64,000 nt of DNA. Origin: Bacteroidetes bacterium 2013_40CM_41_45. GTDB taxonomy: Bacteria > Bacteroidota > Bacteroidia > AKYH767-A > 2013-40CM-41-45. The stretch's first letter is position 1; the number at the start of each line of letters is the position of its first letter. Position numbers and translations under genes: made by a program. The notes under the pieces were generated by a model that saw only the letters and a program-made list of their open reading frames with translations, was not told the origin of the DNA and did not search any database. The stretch spans positions 248,001 through 312,000 of the forward strand of contig NGFH01000005.1 in NCBI GenBank assembly GCA_002215675.1. Direction: 5' to 3'. Below, piece by piece: positions 32,113 to 40,147 of the stretch.

Positions 32113-34896
32113 ATGAAGCGGTCTGTTTGGTTTTTGGTATTTGTCCTGATTTTGCTTTCGGGGAAGAATTCCATTGCCCAGCATCTTGAAGCGAACATCT
32201 GGTATTTCGGAAAGAATGCCGGGCTGGATTTTAATTCAGGAGTACCTGTAGCGCTTGCGGGGGGGCAAATGAATACGCTGGAAGGTTGCCTCACCATCTC
32301 TGATAAAAATACCGGGCAGCTGCTTTTTTATTCTGACGGAATCACGGTCTGGAACAGGAATCACCAGGTGATGCCGAATGGTACCGGTTTGTGGGGGCAT
32401 CCATCATCAACCCAGTCAGGCGTGGTGGTTGCAAAACCGGGAAGCACAACGGAGTACTATATTTTCACTGTACCCGCGCAGGCAGGATATGTGAATGGTA
32501 TAAGTACGGGTGCATATTCTATGGTGGATATGACACTGAATGGAGGGCTTGGAGATGTTACAGTGAAAAACATACCGCTGGCAAGTCCGGTAGTTGAAAA
32601 AATAACTGCCGTTCGTCATTGCAACGGAAGAGACGTTTGGGTAATTATGCACAAATGGAACTCGCAGGAATTTCATGCATTTCTTGTGTCGCCAACGGGG
32701 GTTGCTCCCGCTGTAGTTTCAAGTGTCGGGCTCATGTATCAAAACGTAGGAAGTCTTAACAACAGTGAAACCATTGGTTACATGAAAGTCGCTCCCGACC
32801 AATTGCACCTGGCAATGGCATGCTTCTCGCCAATGAATATTGTGGAGTTATATGATTTCAATAATGTAACCGGTGTTATCAGCAACCCGATTACGTTAAC
32901 GCTTCCTCCCCCTCCTGCAAGCGGGTATGGAGGTCCGTACGGGGTTTCTTTTTCTCCCGACGGGCGGCTACTTTACATTGTATGGCATACATATGTTGGA
33001 TTTTTAAACATGGTGAGGCAATATGATATTACTGCAGGCAGCGCAGCGGCAATTAATGCATCCGTAACAAACGTTGCTTTTACCAACGGCTGGAATTTCG
33101 GGGCGCTGCAGCTTGCTTCTGATGGCAAACTTTACATAGCTAATTTCTGGTATTCATCCTCTAATCCGAATCTGCCTACCGGTTCCACGAACCTGGGCCG
33201 AATTGAATACCCCAATGTGCAGGGGTTTGGCTGCACGTGGACGCAAAATGCTGTTAACCTGGCACCAAATACGTACAGCGTTTGGGGCTTGCCCGATTTT
33301 ATTGAAAGCTTCTTTAGCCCGCCTGTAGCCACCAACTTTTTTGATACCACCATCTGCGCGGGCGCTACGGCTTTCTTTAGCCCAACCTATGGAATCCAGA
33401 TGGACAGCGTGAGCTGGGATTTTGGCGACCCTGCTTCGGGCCCATTGAATTATGACACCGCTCAATCAACATCTCATACCTACAATGCCGAAGGGACTTA
33501 CATCGCTTCGCTCATCGTTCATTACAACTGCCATCATGATACAGTGAAAAGAACGGTGACAGTTACCGAGCTTCCTATTTTTGGTAACGACACTTCCATT
33601 TGCGGAGCATCATCCTACACGGTTGATGCGGGCAATCCTGGTTCAACATATCTGTGGTCAACGGGAGCATCAACACAAACCATACAAATCAATTCAACGC
33701 AGACTGTCTGGGTGCAGATTTCAAATCCTCCGTGTATAGCGAGAGATACCATTACCGTAACGTTTGTTCCATATTTGCCTGTGAACCTGGGTAACGATAC
33801 TACGCTTTGCGTGGGTGATACTGTAGTGCTGGATGCCGGATATCCTGGTGGAACGTACTTGTGGTCGACTAATGAAACAACACAGACTATCAGCGTTGCA
33901 ACAAGCGGAACTTATACTGTAAGCGTGGATGACGGAATATGTATTGGATGGGATACCGTTAATGTCAACTTCGTTTCAATTCCACAGGTAAATCTTGGGC
34001 CCGATACTTCACTCTGCAACGGGCAGGTGTTAACACTTGATGCAGGATTTGCGGGTTACCAATACTTGTGGTCCAACAGCAGCACAGCGCAGAACATCAG
34101 CGTATCCACCGCGGGAAATTATTGGGTAAAGATGACCAACGGATACTGTACGGTAAGCGACTCTGTTGATGTGAATGTAATTACCCTTCAGCCGGTTTCC
34201 CTCGGACCCGACAGCATGGTTTGCGCCAATGTGTCTCTTAATTTACAGTCATCAAATCCGCAGGCAAATCATTTATGGTCAACAGGAGATACGGCATTTT
34301 CAATCCAGGCAACCAACCCGGGAACATACTGGGTAAGAGATTACATCGGCAACTGCCAGGTGAGTGATACCGTGAACATCGGCCATCTTCCCTCTCCCAC
34401 CGTTGACCTTGGACAGGATACAGCTTTATGCGGAACCGATGAGTTCACGCTCAACGCATCTTTCACCAACGCGATTTCATTTTTGTGGGATGACGGAAGC
34501 ACTACTCCTTCGCGTCTTATCACTGACAGGGGAAAATATTGGATTGAAGTCGCCTCCGCCAGTGGTTGCAACGCTTCGGATACTATTGAAATAAACGGGA
34601 TGGGATGCGACTTCTATATTTTTGTGCCGAATGTTTTCACCCCGAATGTGGATAAGAGAAATCCTCTCTTCTTCCCTGTAGGTTACAATATAGTTGCCGG
34701 CAATATGCAAATCTGGGACCGCTGGGGCGAACCGATTTTCTATACGGATGATTTTAACAAAGGATGGGACGGCACCTATATGGGACGTGATTGCCCGATA
34801 GATGCATATGTGTATGTAATTTATTACAGCGGCCTTGCACAGGACGGCACCGTTGATGAAAGAATAAAAGCGGGAACAGTAATCCTGCTTAGGTAA
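32113..34896 (+). CDS. Secreted surface protein with type B T9SS (gliding-type) C-terminal domain
   Basis: The ATG at 32113 gives a signal peptide (MKRSVWFLVFVLILLSG, cleavage near NSIAQ); an upstream ATG at 32086 would spoil it. The N-terminal about 400 residues (WYFGKNAGLDFNSG, LLFYSDGITVWNRNHQVMPNG, SPDGRLLYIVWH) look like a propeller found in many T9SS cargos. Then come a PKD-like module (VSWDFGDPASG) and four repeats of about 90 residues built on LGxDTxLCxGxxxxLDAGxxGxxYLWS. The last about 90 residues (FVPNVFTPNVDKRNP ... VYVIYYSGLAQDG) are the gliding-motility-associated type B sorting domain, so the protein uses T9SS. About 928 residues. Function unknown, adhesin-like. Confidence 0.87.
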   Translation: MKRSVWFLVFVLILLSGKNSIAQHLEANIWYFGKNAGLDFNSGVPVALAGGQMNTLEGCLTISDKNTGQLLFYSDGITVWNRNHQVMPNGTGLWGHPSSTQSGVVVAKPGSTTEYYIFTVPAQAGYVNGISTGAYSMVDMTLNGGLGDVTVKNIPLASPVVEKITAVRHCNGRDVWVIMHKWNSQEFHAFLVSPTGVAPAVVSSVGLMYQNVGSLNNSETIGYMKVAPDQLHLAMACFSPMNIVELYDFNNVTGVISNPITLTLPPPPASGYGGPYGVSFSPDGRLLYIVWHTYVGFLNMVRQYDITAGSAAAINASVTNVAFTNGWNFGALQLASDGKLYIANFWYSSSNPNLPTGSTNLGRIEYPNVQGFGCTWTQNAVNLAPNTYSVWGLPDFIESFFSPPVATNFFDTTICAGATAFFSPTYGIQMDSVSWDFGDPASGPLNYDTAQSTSHTYNAEGTYIASLIVHYNCHHDTVKRTVTVTELPIFGNDTSICGASSYTVDAGNPGSTYLWSTGASTQTIQINSTQTVWVQISNPPCIARDTITVTFVPYLPVNLGNDTTLCVGDTVVLDAGYPGGTYLWSTNETTQTISVATSGTYTVSVDDGICIGWDTVNVNFVSIPQVNLGPDTSLCNGQVLTLDAGFAGYQYLWSNSSTAQNISVSTAGNYWVKMTNGYCTVSDSVDVNVITLQPVSLGPDSMVCANVSLNLQSSNPQANHLWSTGDTAFSIQATNPGTYWVRDYIGNCQVSDTVNIGHLPSPTVDLGQDTALCGTDEFTLNASFTNAISFLWDDGSTTPSRLITDRGKYWIEVASASGCNASDTIEINGMGCDFYIFVPNVFTPNVDKRNPLFFPVGYNIVAGNMQIWDRWGEPIFYTDDFNKGWDGTYMGRDCPIDAYVYVIYYSGLAQDGTVDERIKAGTVILLR

Positions 34897-34902
34897 ACGG
34901 AA

Positions 34903-36885
34903 TTAATTTTTTCTTCCCAGCTCTCTCCATCCGCTCAGAATAATTCTTAGGTCATTGTAAACCTGGTAATCCTTGGCATACAGCATGTCGAGCTTTTCAG
35001 AATTTTTAAACTCAATATTTTTTGTGCGAACGGCATCGGAAGGAGTCAGCACTCCTTTACGGATTGCGGGCAAAGAATTTTTTTCTTCTCCCCTATACCT
35101 GTATCCCACCCACGACCGCATACCGCCAAGCACCCGGAAAATATTTCCCAAAAAACCTGAAGGATTTTTCTGGAAGAAAATCAACAGCGGAGAGGCAGGC
35201 AGCAGAACTATTGCTACTACCATATCGGCCAGGCGTTTATTTCTTTTATTCACCGGCTTGCTGATGGTGTTTACATCTACTACGTAAAGCTCGCCCGGAT
35301 TTTCCACCGAGTGGCTGCCGATAATAAACATGCTTTCGGGCGGAGCAATTTTAAATTCTATTTCCCTTCCGGTAATCTGAGACATGCTGGCAATAATTTT
35401 TTGGGAAGAAATATCATCGGCACAAAAAATAATTTCATCGGCACGGTATACTTCAGCAATATCGGCAAGGCGCTCGGTGTTGCCGAGATGGTACTGCCTG
35501 AATTCTTCCATCGGCTTGCCGTTTAATGACGGATTATTTTTTTCAGAGTCAACGTAACCGATGAAGTTGATTCTGGCTCCCGCAATGTTGAGAAGTGAAA
35601 GAATTCTCCGGCTCTCTTCCTCGCTGCCGGCAATCAACAGGCGCTTGGTTTCACCGGTATGCAAAGCAAAATTTTTAAAGCCGATGAAATTAAGCAGCAG
35701 CCGAAGGCCCGTTGTTCCCAGTATGGCCCACACAGCACCGATCAATATCATGGCACGGGAATAACGCACCGTTTCAGGAAGCAGTGCGTAAATGGTGAGG
35801 ATGATGACAGTTCCGGTAATGATACCGCGGATAATTTTAGAAAGGCGAACCGGGCGGTCGTAACCACCGCTCAGGTAGACAGTAACGAGCCATATAAAAA
35901 TGTACGAAGGAATGGCGACAAGGAAAAATTCCCTGGGATAAATCACTGCAAGATTTTTACTCCACCATGCCTGAATGAAATAGATACCTGCATACAGAAT
36001 AATTGAATCGGCCAGCGGAAAAAAAATCTGTTTTCCCACCCGGCTGAGCACGGCTGCGCCCGCTCTGAAATAAATGGCAAGATTAATAAGGAACGAAAAA
36101 GTGAAAGCGTGAGATGATGAAAAATGTTTTCGCGCAAACACAATCATGGCGCGGTAAAAAGTAAAAACATAATTGACGCTGGTTTTCTTTGTGCTTTCTC
36201 CTTTATAATGAATGATGGATGTTCCGGGAAAATAATAGTTCTTGTATCCTGCTTTTTTTATCCGGTACGAAATATCAATGTCCTCTCCATACATAAAATA
36301 ATCTTCATCGAGCAGTCCTGTTTTTTCCAAAACATTTTTACGAATCAGCATGAACGCGCCTGAGAGCACATCCACACTGTGAGTTTCATCCTTGTCCAGG
36401 TATGACAAATGATATTTTCCAAACGTGCGCGAGCGCGGAAATAACCGGGCAAGGCCGGAGACCTTATAAAATGCTACAGATGGAGTGGGGAGTCCGCGTT
36501 TCGATTCGGGAAGAAATTTGCCGGTGCCGTCAATCATTTTTACACCCACTGCCCCGGCATCGGGATGGCTGTCGGTAAACGAAATTATTTTCCTGAACGT
36601 ATCTTCTTCAACAAGTGTATCAGGATTAAGAAGTAAAACATATTCTCCATGCGCAATGGAAATGGCCTTGTTGTTTGCTTTTGAAAATCCTTCGTTAAAA
36701 GAATTGGCGATGAGTTTTATCCCCGGAAATTTTTTCCGGAGCATTTCCACAGAGCCGTCAACCGAATTATTATCTACAACGATGATTTCCCCATCAATTC
36801 CATTCATCGCTTTCAGCACCGAAAGCAAGCACTGTTCAAGAAAATACTTGACATTATAATTAACAATAATGACCGATAACTTCAT
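34903..36885 (-). CDS. Fusion of family 2 glycosyltransferase with a membrane CoA-binding/degenerate sugar-phosphate transferase domain
   Basis: The 660-residue protein starts with a GT2 domain (MKLSVIIVNYNVKYFLEQC, VVDNNSVDGS, LLLNPDT at 85-90, and YGEDIDISYRIKKAGY), of the rhamnosyltransferase-like type. After about residue 260 several membrane spans lead into a Rossmann-like segment (LLIAGSEEESRRIL, about 415-430, and ADEIIFCADD) like the CoA-binding domain of WcaJ/EpsE phosphoglycosyl transferases. The C-terminal part (NKRLADMVVAIVLLPASPLL) aligns with the start of the sugar-transferase domain, but the stretch normally carrying the Asp-Glu catalytic pair is missing and the final PRP-like motif is WVGYRY. 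The second domain is therefore probably inactive. Ends 6 bp from the preceding plus-strand gene. Confidence 0.78.
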   Translation of the reverse strand: MKLSVIIVNYNVKYFLEQCLLSVLKAMNGIDGEIIVVDNNSVDGSVEMLRKKFPGIKLIANSFNEGFSKANNKAISIAHGEYVLLLNPDTLVEEDTFRKIISFTDSHPDAGAVGVKMIDGTGKFLPESKRGLPTPSVAFYKVSGLARLFPRSRTFGKYHLSYLDKDETHSVDVLSGAFMLIRKNVLEKTGLLDEDYFMYGEDIDISYRIKKAGYKNYYFPGTSIIHYKGESTKKTSVNYVFTFYRAMIVFARKHFSSSHAFTFSFLINLAIYFRAGAAVLSRVGKQIFFPLADSIILYAGIYFIQAWWSKNLAVIYPREFFLVAIPSYIFIWLVTVYLSGGYDRPVRLSKIIRGIITGTVIILTIYALLPETVRYSRAMILIGAVWAILGTTGLRLLLNFIGFKNFALHTGETKRLLIAGSEEESRRILSLLNIAGARINFIGYVDSEKNNPSLNGKPMEEFRQYHLGNTERLADIAEVYRADEIIFCADDISSQKIIASMSQITGREIEFKIAPPESMFIIGSHSVENPGELYVVDVNTISKPVNKRNKRLADMVVAIVLLPASPLLIFFQKNPSGFLGNIFRVLGGMRSWVGYRYRGEEKNSLPAIRKGVLTPSDAVRTKNIEFKNSEKLDMLYAKDYQVYNDLRIILSGWRELGRKN

Positions 36886-36892
36886 GGAAGAG

Positions 36893-36926
36893 TTCCGGAT
36901 TGCGGATTTTAAATTTCGGGTTTAGA
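36893..36926. repeat. ATTGCGGATTTTAAATTTCGGG repeat between the glycosyltransferase and recR
   Basis: TTCCGGATTGCGGATTTTAA followed by ATTTCGGG belongs to the ATTGCGG/ATTTCGG repeat family seen at 14791 and 27061. A TCTCACATCTCATGTCTC stretch (about 36939-36956) follows and is also internally repetitive. Confidence 0.5.
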
Positions 36927-36971
36927 CATTAAACCCTGTCTCACATCTCATGTCTCGCATCTGATAGACCC

Positions 36972-37607
36972 TTAACGGTGATTCACCTGAAATGTTGTTT
37001 CGTAAGGAACGCGGTTAAGGATGGAGCGCCCCAGCGTAACCTCATCGGCATATTCCAGCTCATCGCCTATAGAAACACCCCGCGCCAGGATTGAAAATTT
37101 TAAGGGAGCATCGGCCTGCAATATTTTTTTATAAATAAAAAATGCAGTGGTGTCGCCTTCCATGGTGGCGCTTAGCGCCATAATAATTTCGCCCACACTT
37201 TTTGCGTGTACTTTTGAAAGGAGGGTTTCAATGTTCAGGTCAGAGGGGCCAATGCCGTCCATCGGTGAGATAACCCCGTTCAGCACATGGTAGCGTCCGC
37301 GGTATTGCTGCGTATTTTCTATGGCAATCAAATCACGTATATCCTCCACCACGCAAACCTGTGAGGCATCCCTGCGTTTATCGGAGCAAATGTTGCACAG
37401 TTCGCCATCGCTTATGCTGTGGCACTGAATGCAATATTGGGTTTCTTTCCTAAGGCGGGCAATGGTATTGCTAAAGCGTTCTACATCGGCTTCGGGCTGG
37501 CGAAGCAGGTGCAGCACCATGCGCAGCGCAGACCTTCTGCCTATGCCCGGCAGGCGCATGAATTCTGCAACCGCCTCGTCAATAAGTTTGACCGGTAAAT
37601 TATTCAT
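36972..37607 (-). CDS. recR: Recombination mediator protein RecR
   Basis: The 211-residue RecR has an N-terminal helix-hairpin-helix ([12 protein letters not shown], 19-30), a four-cysteine zinc finger (Cys59, Cys62, Cys71, Cys74) and a Toprim domain with [15 protein letters not shown] and [18 protein letters not shown]. It loads RecA at gaps with RecO in recombinational repair. Length and motifs are standard. It marks the last core gene before an AT-rich accessory stretch. No dnaX or ybaB homologue is adjacent. Confidence 0.97.
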   Translation of the reverse strand: MNNLPVKLIDEAVAEFMRLPGIGRRSALRMVLHLLRQPEADVERFSNTIARLRKETQYCIQCHSISDGELCNICSDKRRDASQVCVVEDIRDLIAIENTQQYRGRYHVLNGVISPMDGIGPSDLNIETLLSKVHAKSVGEIIMALSATMEGDTTAFFIYKKILQADAPLKFSILARGVSIGDELEYADEVTLGRSILNRVPYETTFQVNHR

Positions 37608-37816
37608 GGCTCAAAAATAGGATTTGTAATAGAGATTTCTCCTGTTTATTGATGAAAATAAGAACATTTTTTGCCGATGTTATTTATTTGGGCAAGGCTT
37701 TGGAAACATCATATTTAGCAAGGGATTTACAATGTTTTACAGCAATGGCAACTATATCCCAGTTTGCACTAAGTGGTTAAACAGGTAGATTTCAGGGAAT
37801 AATAAGAAGCGGGGTT
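37608..37816. other. No gene seen in 209 bp after the recR start
   Basis: A/T-rich sequence between recR and the small lysine-rich ORF. I find no ORF over 20 codons with coding character, no tRNA and no clear terminator. It is the left edge of the accessory island. Confidence 0.4.
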
Positions 37817-37921
37817 TCACTTCTTTTTTTTGACCTTCTTTTTTCCTTTTGCCGCGACTTGGAGCAACTCTTCAAAGGTGGCGTGAACTTTCAAGGGCTT
37901 TTCTTTTTTCTTCTTAGTCAT
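37817..37921 (-). CDS. Tiny lysine-rich protein of 34 residues
   Basis: An ATG on the minus strand at 37921 opens 34 codons ending at TGA 37817-37819. The product has lysine-rich ends around a core KPLKVHATFEELLQVAAKGK. The core (PLK-V-A-[TS]-FEEL) resembles short conserved peptides I recall from many Bacteroidota genomes, though I cannot name a family. Both termini are so basic that nucleic-acid or membrane binding is conceivable. The conserved-looking core is the main reason for calling it real despite its size. Confidence 0.5.
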   Translation of the reverse strand: MTKKKKEKPLKVHATFEELLQVAAKGKKKVKKKK

Positions 37922-38200
37922 AGAGCAAAGTTATTATTTTTGACTTCATGCGGTATGGGTTCTCTGATTCACTTCATAACATAGCGGGAAAGATTTTAGG
38001 AATGATTGCTGAATATAGGAAGTGGCATAGCGAATAAATTGATATTGACCAAATTTTTTTCTCTTATATTTTTCACAAAATACTAAGATGTACAATTCTT
38101 TGTTCAAAAATAAATTCTCTAAAACCCAAAATATATTTGTAAATCCCAAAACTATATTTACTTTTACCCGAAATTAATAACTGTAAAACTTTTATTTGCG
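37922..38200. other. AT-rich region upstream of the 148-residue unknown gene
   Basis: This stretch of 279 bp has a near-repeat pair ATATTTGTAAAT / ATATTTACTTTT at 38140-38165. An opposite-strand ORF of 67 codons overlaps it but has no convincing coding features. It should contain the promoter of the downstream gene; no clear TAnnTTTG match stands out. Confidence 0.4.
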
Positions 38201-38647
38201 ATGAACGAAAATGCAATTCAGGAATTAGAGAAAAAGAAACTTGCTTTAATGCATAATATAAAAGTATTGGATGAAGCTATGGCGATTATGAAGGGGGAAA
38301 ACTCTGTGAGTCCATCTTCTGAGGTAAAAAAGGCAGGACGGAAACCTCTCAATAATCTGATTAAATTAAAAGAAGATATCCAAAATACAATAACGGAAAA
38401 AAAGAAGCCATTAAGTAGAAAGTCTCTTTCAACATTGTTAAAATCATCATCCTACAATATTCCTAAAGATGAATTTGAAAAACGAATATCAAAAGCTACG
38501 TCTCTATTAAAGAAAGATAAAAAGCTTGTTAATATAGGTGGCACGAGAAATGCTTTTTGGTATTTACCTGAATGGGTGGAGAATGGAAAACCAAAAGATG
38601 AATTTAATCATAAAAAAATCCAGGAACAGCTTTTAATAAGTTCTTAA
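38201..38647 (+). CDS. Unrecognised 148-residue basic protein
   Basis: The product starts with a predicted coiled coil (about 5-35, QELEKKKLALMHNIKVLDEAM), then a lysine-rich linker with RKPLNNLIKLKEDI and a C-terminal segment with SRKSLSTLLKSSSY, ISKATSLLKKDKKLVN and a final NAFWYLPEWVENGKP. The last two segments read like a small winged-helix domain, a DNA-binding fold, but this is only an impression. Base composition is much more A/T-rich than the flanking core genes, consistent with horizontal acquisition. It sits 5 bp before the tRNA-like gene. Function unknown. Confidence 0.6.
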   Translation: MNENAIQELEKKKLALMHNIKVLDEAMAIMKGENSVSPSSEVKKAGRKPLNNLIKLKEDIQNTITEKKKPLSRKSLSTLLKSSSYNIPKDEFEKRISKATSLLKKDKKLVNIGGTRNAFWYLPEWVENGKPKDEFNHKKIQEQLLISS

Positions 38648-38652
38648 AAAAA

Positions 38653-38752
38653 CGCGGAGTAGCTCAATGGATAGAGTGCTTCTTTTTTTCCTTGCGGTGG
38701 TACGTGGGGAAAACACTATGAAGAGATGCAGGTTCGAATCCTGCTTTCGCGG
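38653..38752 (+). tRNA. tRNA-Arg-like gene with a hairpin-expanded anticodon arm
   Basis: The acceptor stem (38653-38659 with 38745-38751), D arm GCTC-AATGGATA-GAGT, 4-base variable loop and T arm GCAGG-TTCGAAT-CCTGC are canonical. The D-loop and T-arm sequences resemble tRNA-Arg genes. The anticodon stem CTTC/GAAG is 4 bp (38679-38682 with 38720-38723). In place of a 7-base loop there are 37 bases, which fold into an 11-bp hairpin (38686-38696 with 38703-38713; three G-U pairs; loop GTGGTA). No anticodon can be assigned with confidence. CCA is not encoded. It may be a pseudogene, a tRNA with an insert, or a mobile-element tRNA relic. Confidence 0.6.
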
Positions 38753-38869
38753 CTAATAAAACATTCCGTGCAAGCGGATAAACAGGAAAAACAGAGGGAA
38801 AAACTAACTCTGTCGTTCATGAATAGAAATGCTTCATAAGCAAAATAAATAATGAACTGACTGTTGGCA

Positions 38870-38903
38870 GGGGTTGTAAGGTCGCTACTTACAGCCCTTG
38901 TTT
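38870..38903 (+). terminator. Hairpin between the tRNA-like gene and the transposase
   Basis: GGGTTGTAAG and CTTACAGCCC form a 10-bp stem (one G-U pair) with a GTCGCTA loop, followed by TTGTTTCATTTTA. It may end plus-strand transcription from the tRNA-like region or mark the end of the insertion element. Confidence 0.5.
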
Positions 38904-38947
38904 CATTTTATACGGCAAAGTAAGGGGATTGGCGCGACACTTCAAAA

Positions 38948-39904
38948 TTATTTTTTACCGATAAGCTGTTGATATTTCAACCTTTTCCCGCTTGCCCCTG
39001 TAATAGCATTACAGAACCGTTCTGATTCACCCTGTTGCCGTGTGTTGTACCGATACGAAAACTCATCACAGTAACGGTTTAAATGCTTCGCGCTTACATA
39101 ATGAAATATCCCGATTATCCCTCGTTTGAGCAAACTGAACGCCCCCTCTATTGTGTTCGTATGAACCCCGTCCCTGAAATACTCGTTATACAAGTGAGCG
39201 ACGGTCTCGTGCTTATAACCTAACTTAGTTAACTGTTGGTACGTCCTGTACTCGTCCGTGTGCATTGTAGAACCTTTTTTGACGTGCTTTTCAATAAGAG
39301 GCAGAATGTCTTTTTTGGTCGTAGCTTTCATTACCTGTTGAACCAGTTTGCCGTCCCGTTGCACCAGTCCTAATACAGCCGTCTTAGTGTCGCCTGTCGG
39401 TCTGCCTTTCAACGTCCCCTTTAATTCATGCTGTTTCTTTCTTTCTCCAACGTGTTTGTTACTTAGCTTACCCCCTACGTAGGTCTCGTCAATTTCCACC
39501 GTGCCTTGTAACATTACGGGCTGACTTTCTCTGAGCATTTCACGTATGCGATGATTAACAAACCACGCTGCCTTTTGAGTTATTCCTAAATCGCGGGATA
39601 ACTGTAATGAGCTAATCCCTTTCTTATGGGATGTAACGAGATACATTGCAATAAACCACTTCTGCAAAGGCAGTTTTGTGTTCTCAAATATTGTCCCGAC
39701 GGTAACAGTAAATTTCTGTTTACAGTCTTTATCAGAACATTTATACGTCTTACCGTCTTTCAGCTTGTACGGCTTGCTTGCCGTTCCGCAATGAGGGCAA
39801 GCGGGGTTTCCGTTCCAACGGATGCGCTCTAATTGTTCCCTGCATACTTCCTCTGAATGAAATACTTTTTGAATGTCAGATAGGTTTTTGAATTTTGTTT
39901 CCAT
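38948..39904 (-). mobile_element. IS1595-family (ISXO2-like) transposase gene
   Basis: The 318-residue protein has an N-terminal zinc ribbon (PHCG, about 35-64, with CPHCGTASKPY and KYKCSDKDCKQKF-type cysteines), a helix-turn-helix (LQLSRDLGITQKAAWFVNHRIR) and the ISXO2-like DDE domain with VEIDETYVGG, TMHTDEYRTYQQL and HTNTIEGAFSLLKRGI. These are the IS1595 family signatures. It is intact with no frameshift. I could not identify terminal inverted repeats on either side. The start codon lies directly beside a GTATTAC-TTT-GTATTAC repeat that may be the operator of the neighbouring ribbon-helix-helix protein. Confidence 0.9.
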
Positions 39905-39921
39905 GTATTACTTTGTATTAC
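39905..39921. promoter_or_regulatory. Direct repeat GTATTAC-TTT-GTATTAC at the transposase start
   Basis: Two copies of GTATTAC spaced 10 bp apart lie immediately upstream of the transposase ATG (read on the minus strand as GTAATAC-AAA-GTAATAC). The same heptamer with the same spacing occurs as a palindrome before the ribbon-helix-helix gene (40096-40112). Confidence 0.5.
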
Positions 39922-39938
39922 AATATGTGTAAAAAATT

Positions 39939-40082
39939 TTAGACCTTAATTTTTTTCTTAATGGTATCCTCGAAAACAAGACGAATGAAGTCGCTCATTT
40001 CGCGTCTGTTTTCTTCTGCGAGTTTGATTAGCTTTGCTTTCATATCTTTATTTACCCTGATAATTATTGTTTCGTCTTTCAT
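39939..40082 (-). CDS. Ribbon-helix-helix (CopG/Arc-type) small DNA-binding protein
   Basis: From the ATG at 40082 the product has 47 residues: a beta-strand segment ETIIIRVNKDMKAKLIKLAE followed by two helices (NRREMSDFIRLVFEDTIKKK), the ribbon-helix-helix pattern. An upstream ATG at 40121 would add 13 hydrophobic residues and is less likely. It lies 35 bp upstream of the transposase start on the same strand. It is short for an antitoxin and no toxin gene is adjacent. A role as repressor of its own and the transposase promoter is suggested by heptamer sites next to both. Confidence 0.75.
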   Translation of the reverse strand: MKDETIIIRVNKDMKAKLIKLAEENRREMSDFIRLVFEDTIKKKIKV

Positions 40083-40095
40083 AATGTAGGCAAAT

Positions 40096-40112
40096 GTAAT
40101 ACATAGTATTAC
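40096..40112. promoter_or_regulatory. Palindrome GTAATAC-ATA-GTATTAC before the ribbon-helix-helix gene
   Basis: A 7-bp perfect inverted repeat with a 3-bp spacer lies 13 bp before the start of the ribbon-helix-helix gene. It shares its heptamer and 10-bp spacing with the site beside the transposase start. Confidence 0.55.
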
Positions 40113-40147
40113 ACAAAGCAAGAAATATTTTAATTAATTTGAAAAAG

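Noticed and set aside
37946-38149. A 67-codon minus-strand ORF in the A/T-rich gap
   Set aside because: No conserved-looking motif and no plausible start context. The region is more likely the upstream regulatory DNA of the 148-residue gene.
38728-38752. Duplicate of the tRNA 3' end as an attachment site at the far side of the island
   Set aside because: I saw no copy of GGTTCGAATCCTGC near 41900-42000 or elsewhere in the window.
38753-38947. Terminal inverted repeats and target-site duplications of the IS1595 element
   Set aside because: I compared the sequences on both sides of the transposase and ribbon-helix-helix genes and could not find a convincing matching pair, so element ends are not given.
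39939-40082. Toxin-antitoxin module with the ribbon-helix-helix protein as antitoxin
   Set aside because: No toxin-sized partner gene lies on either side; the downstream gene is the transposase and the upstream one is the GHKL-nuclease.
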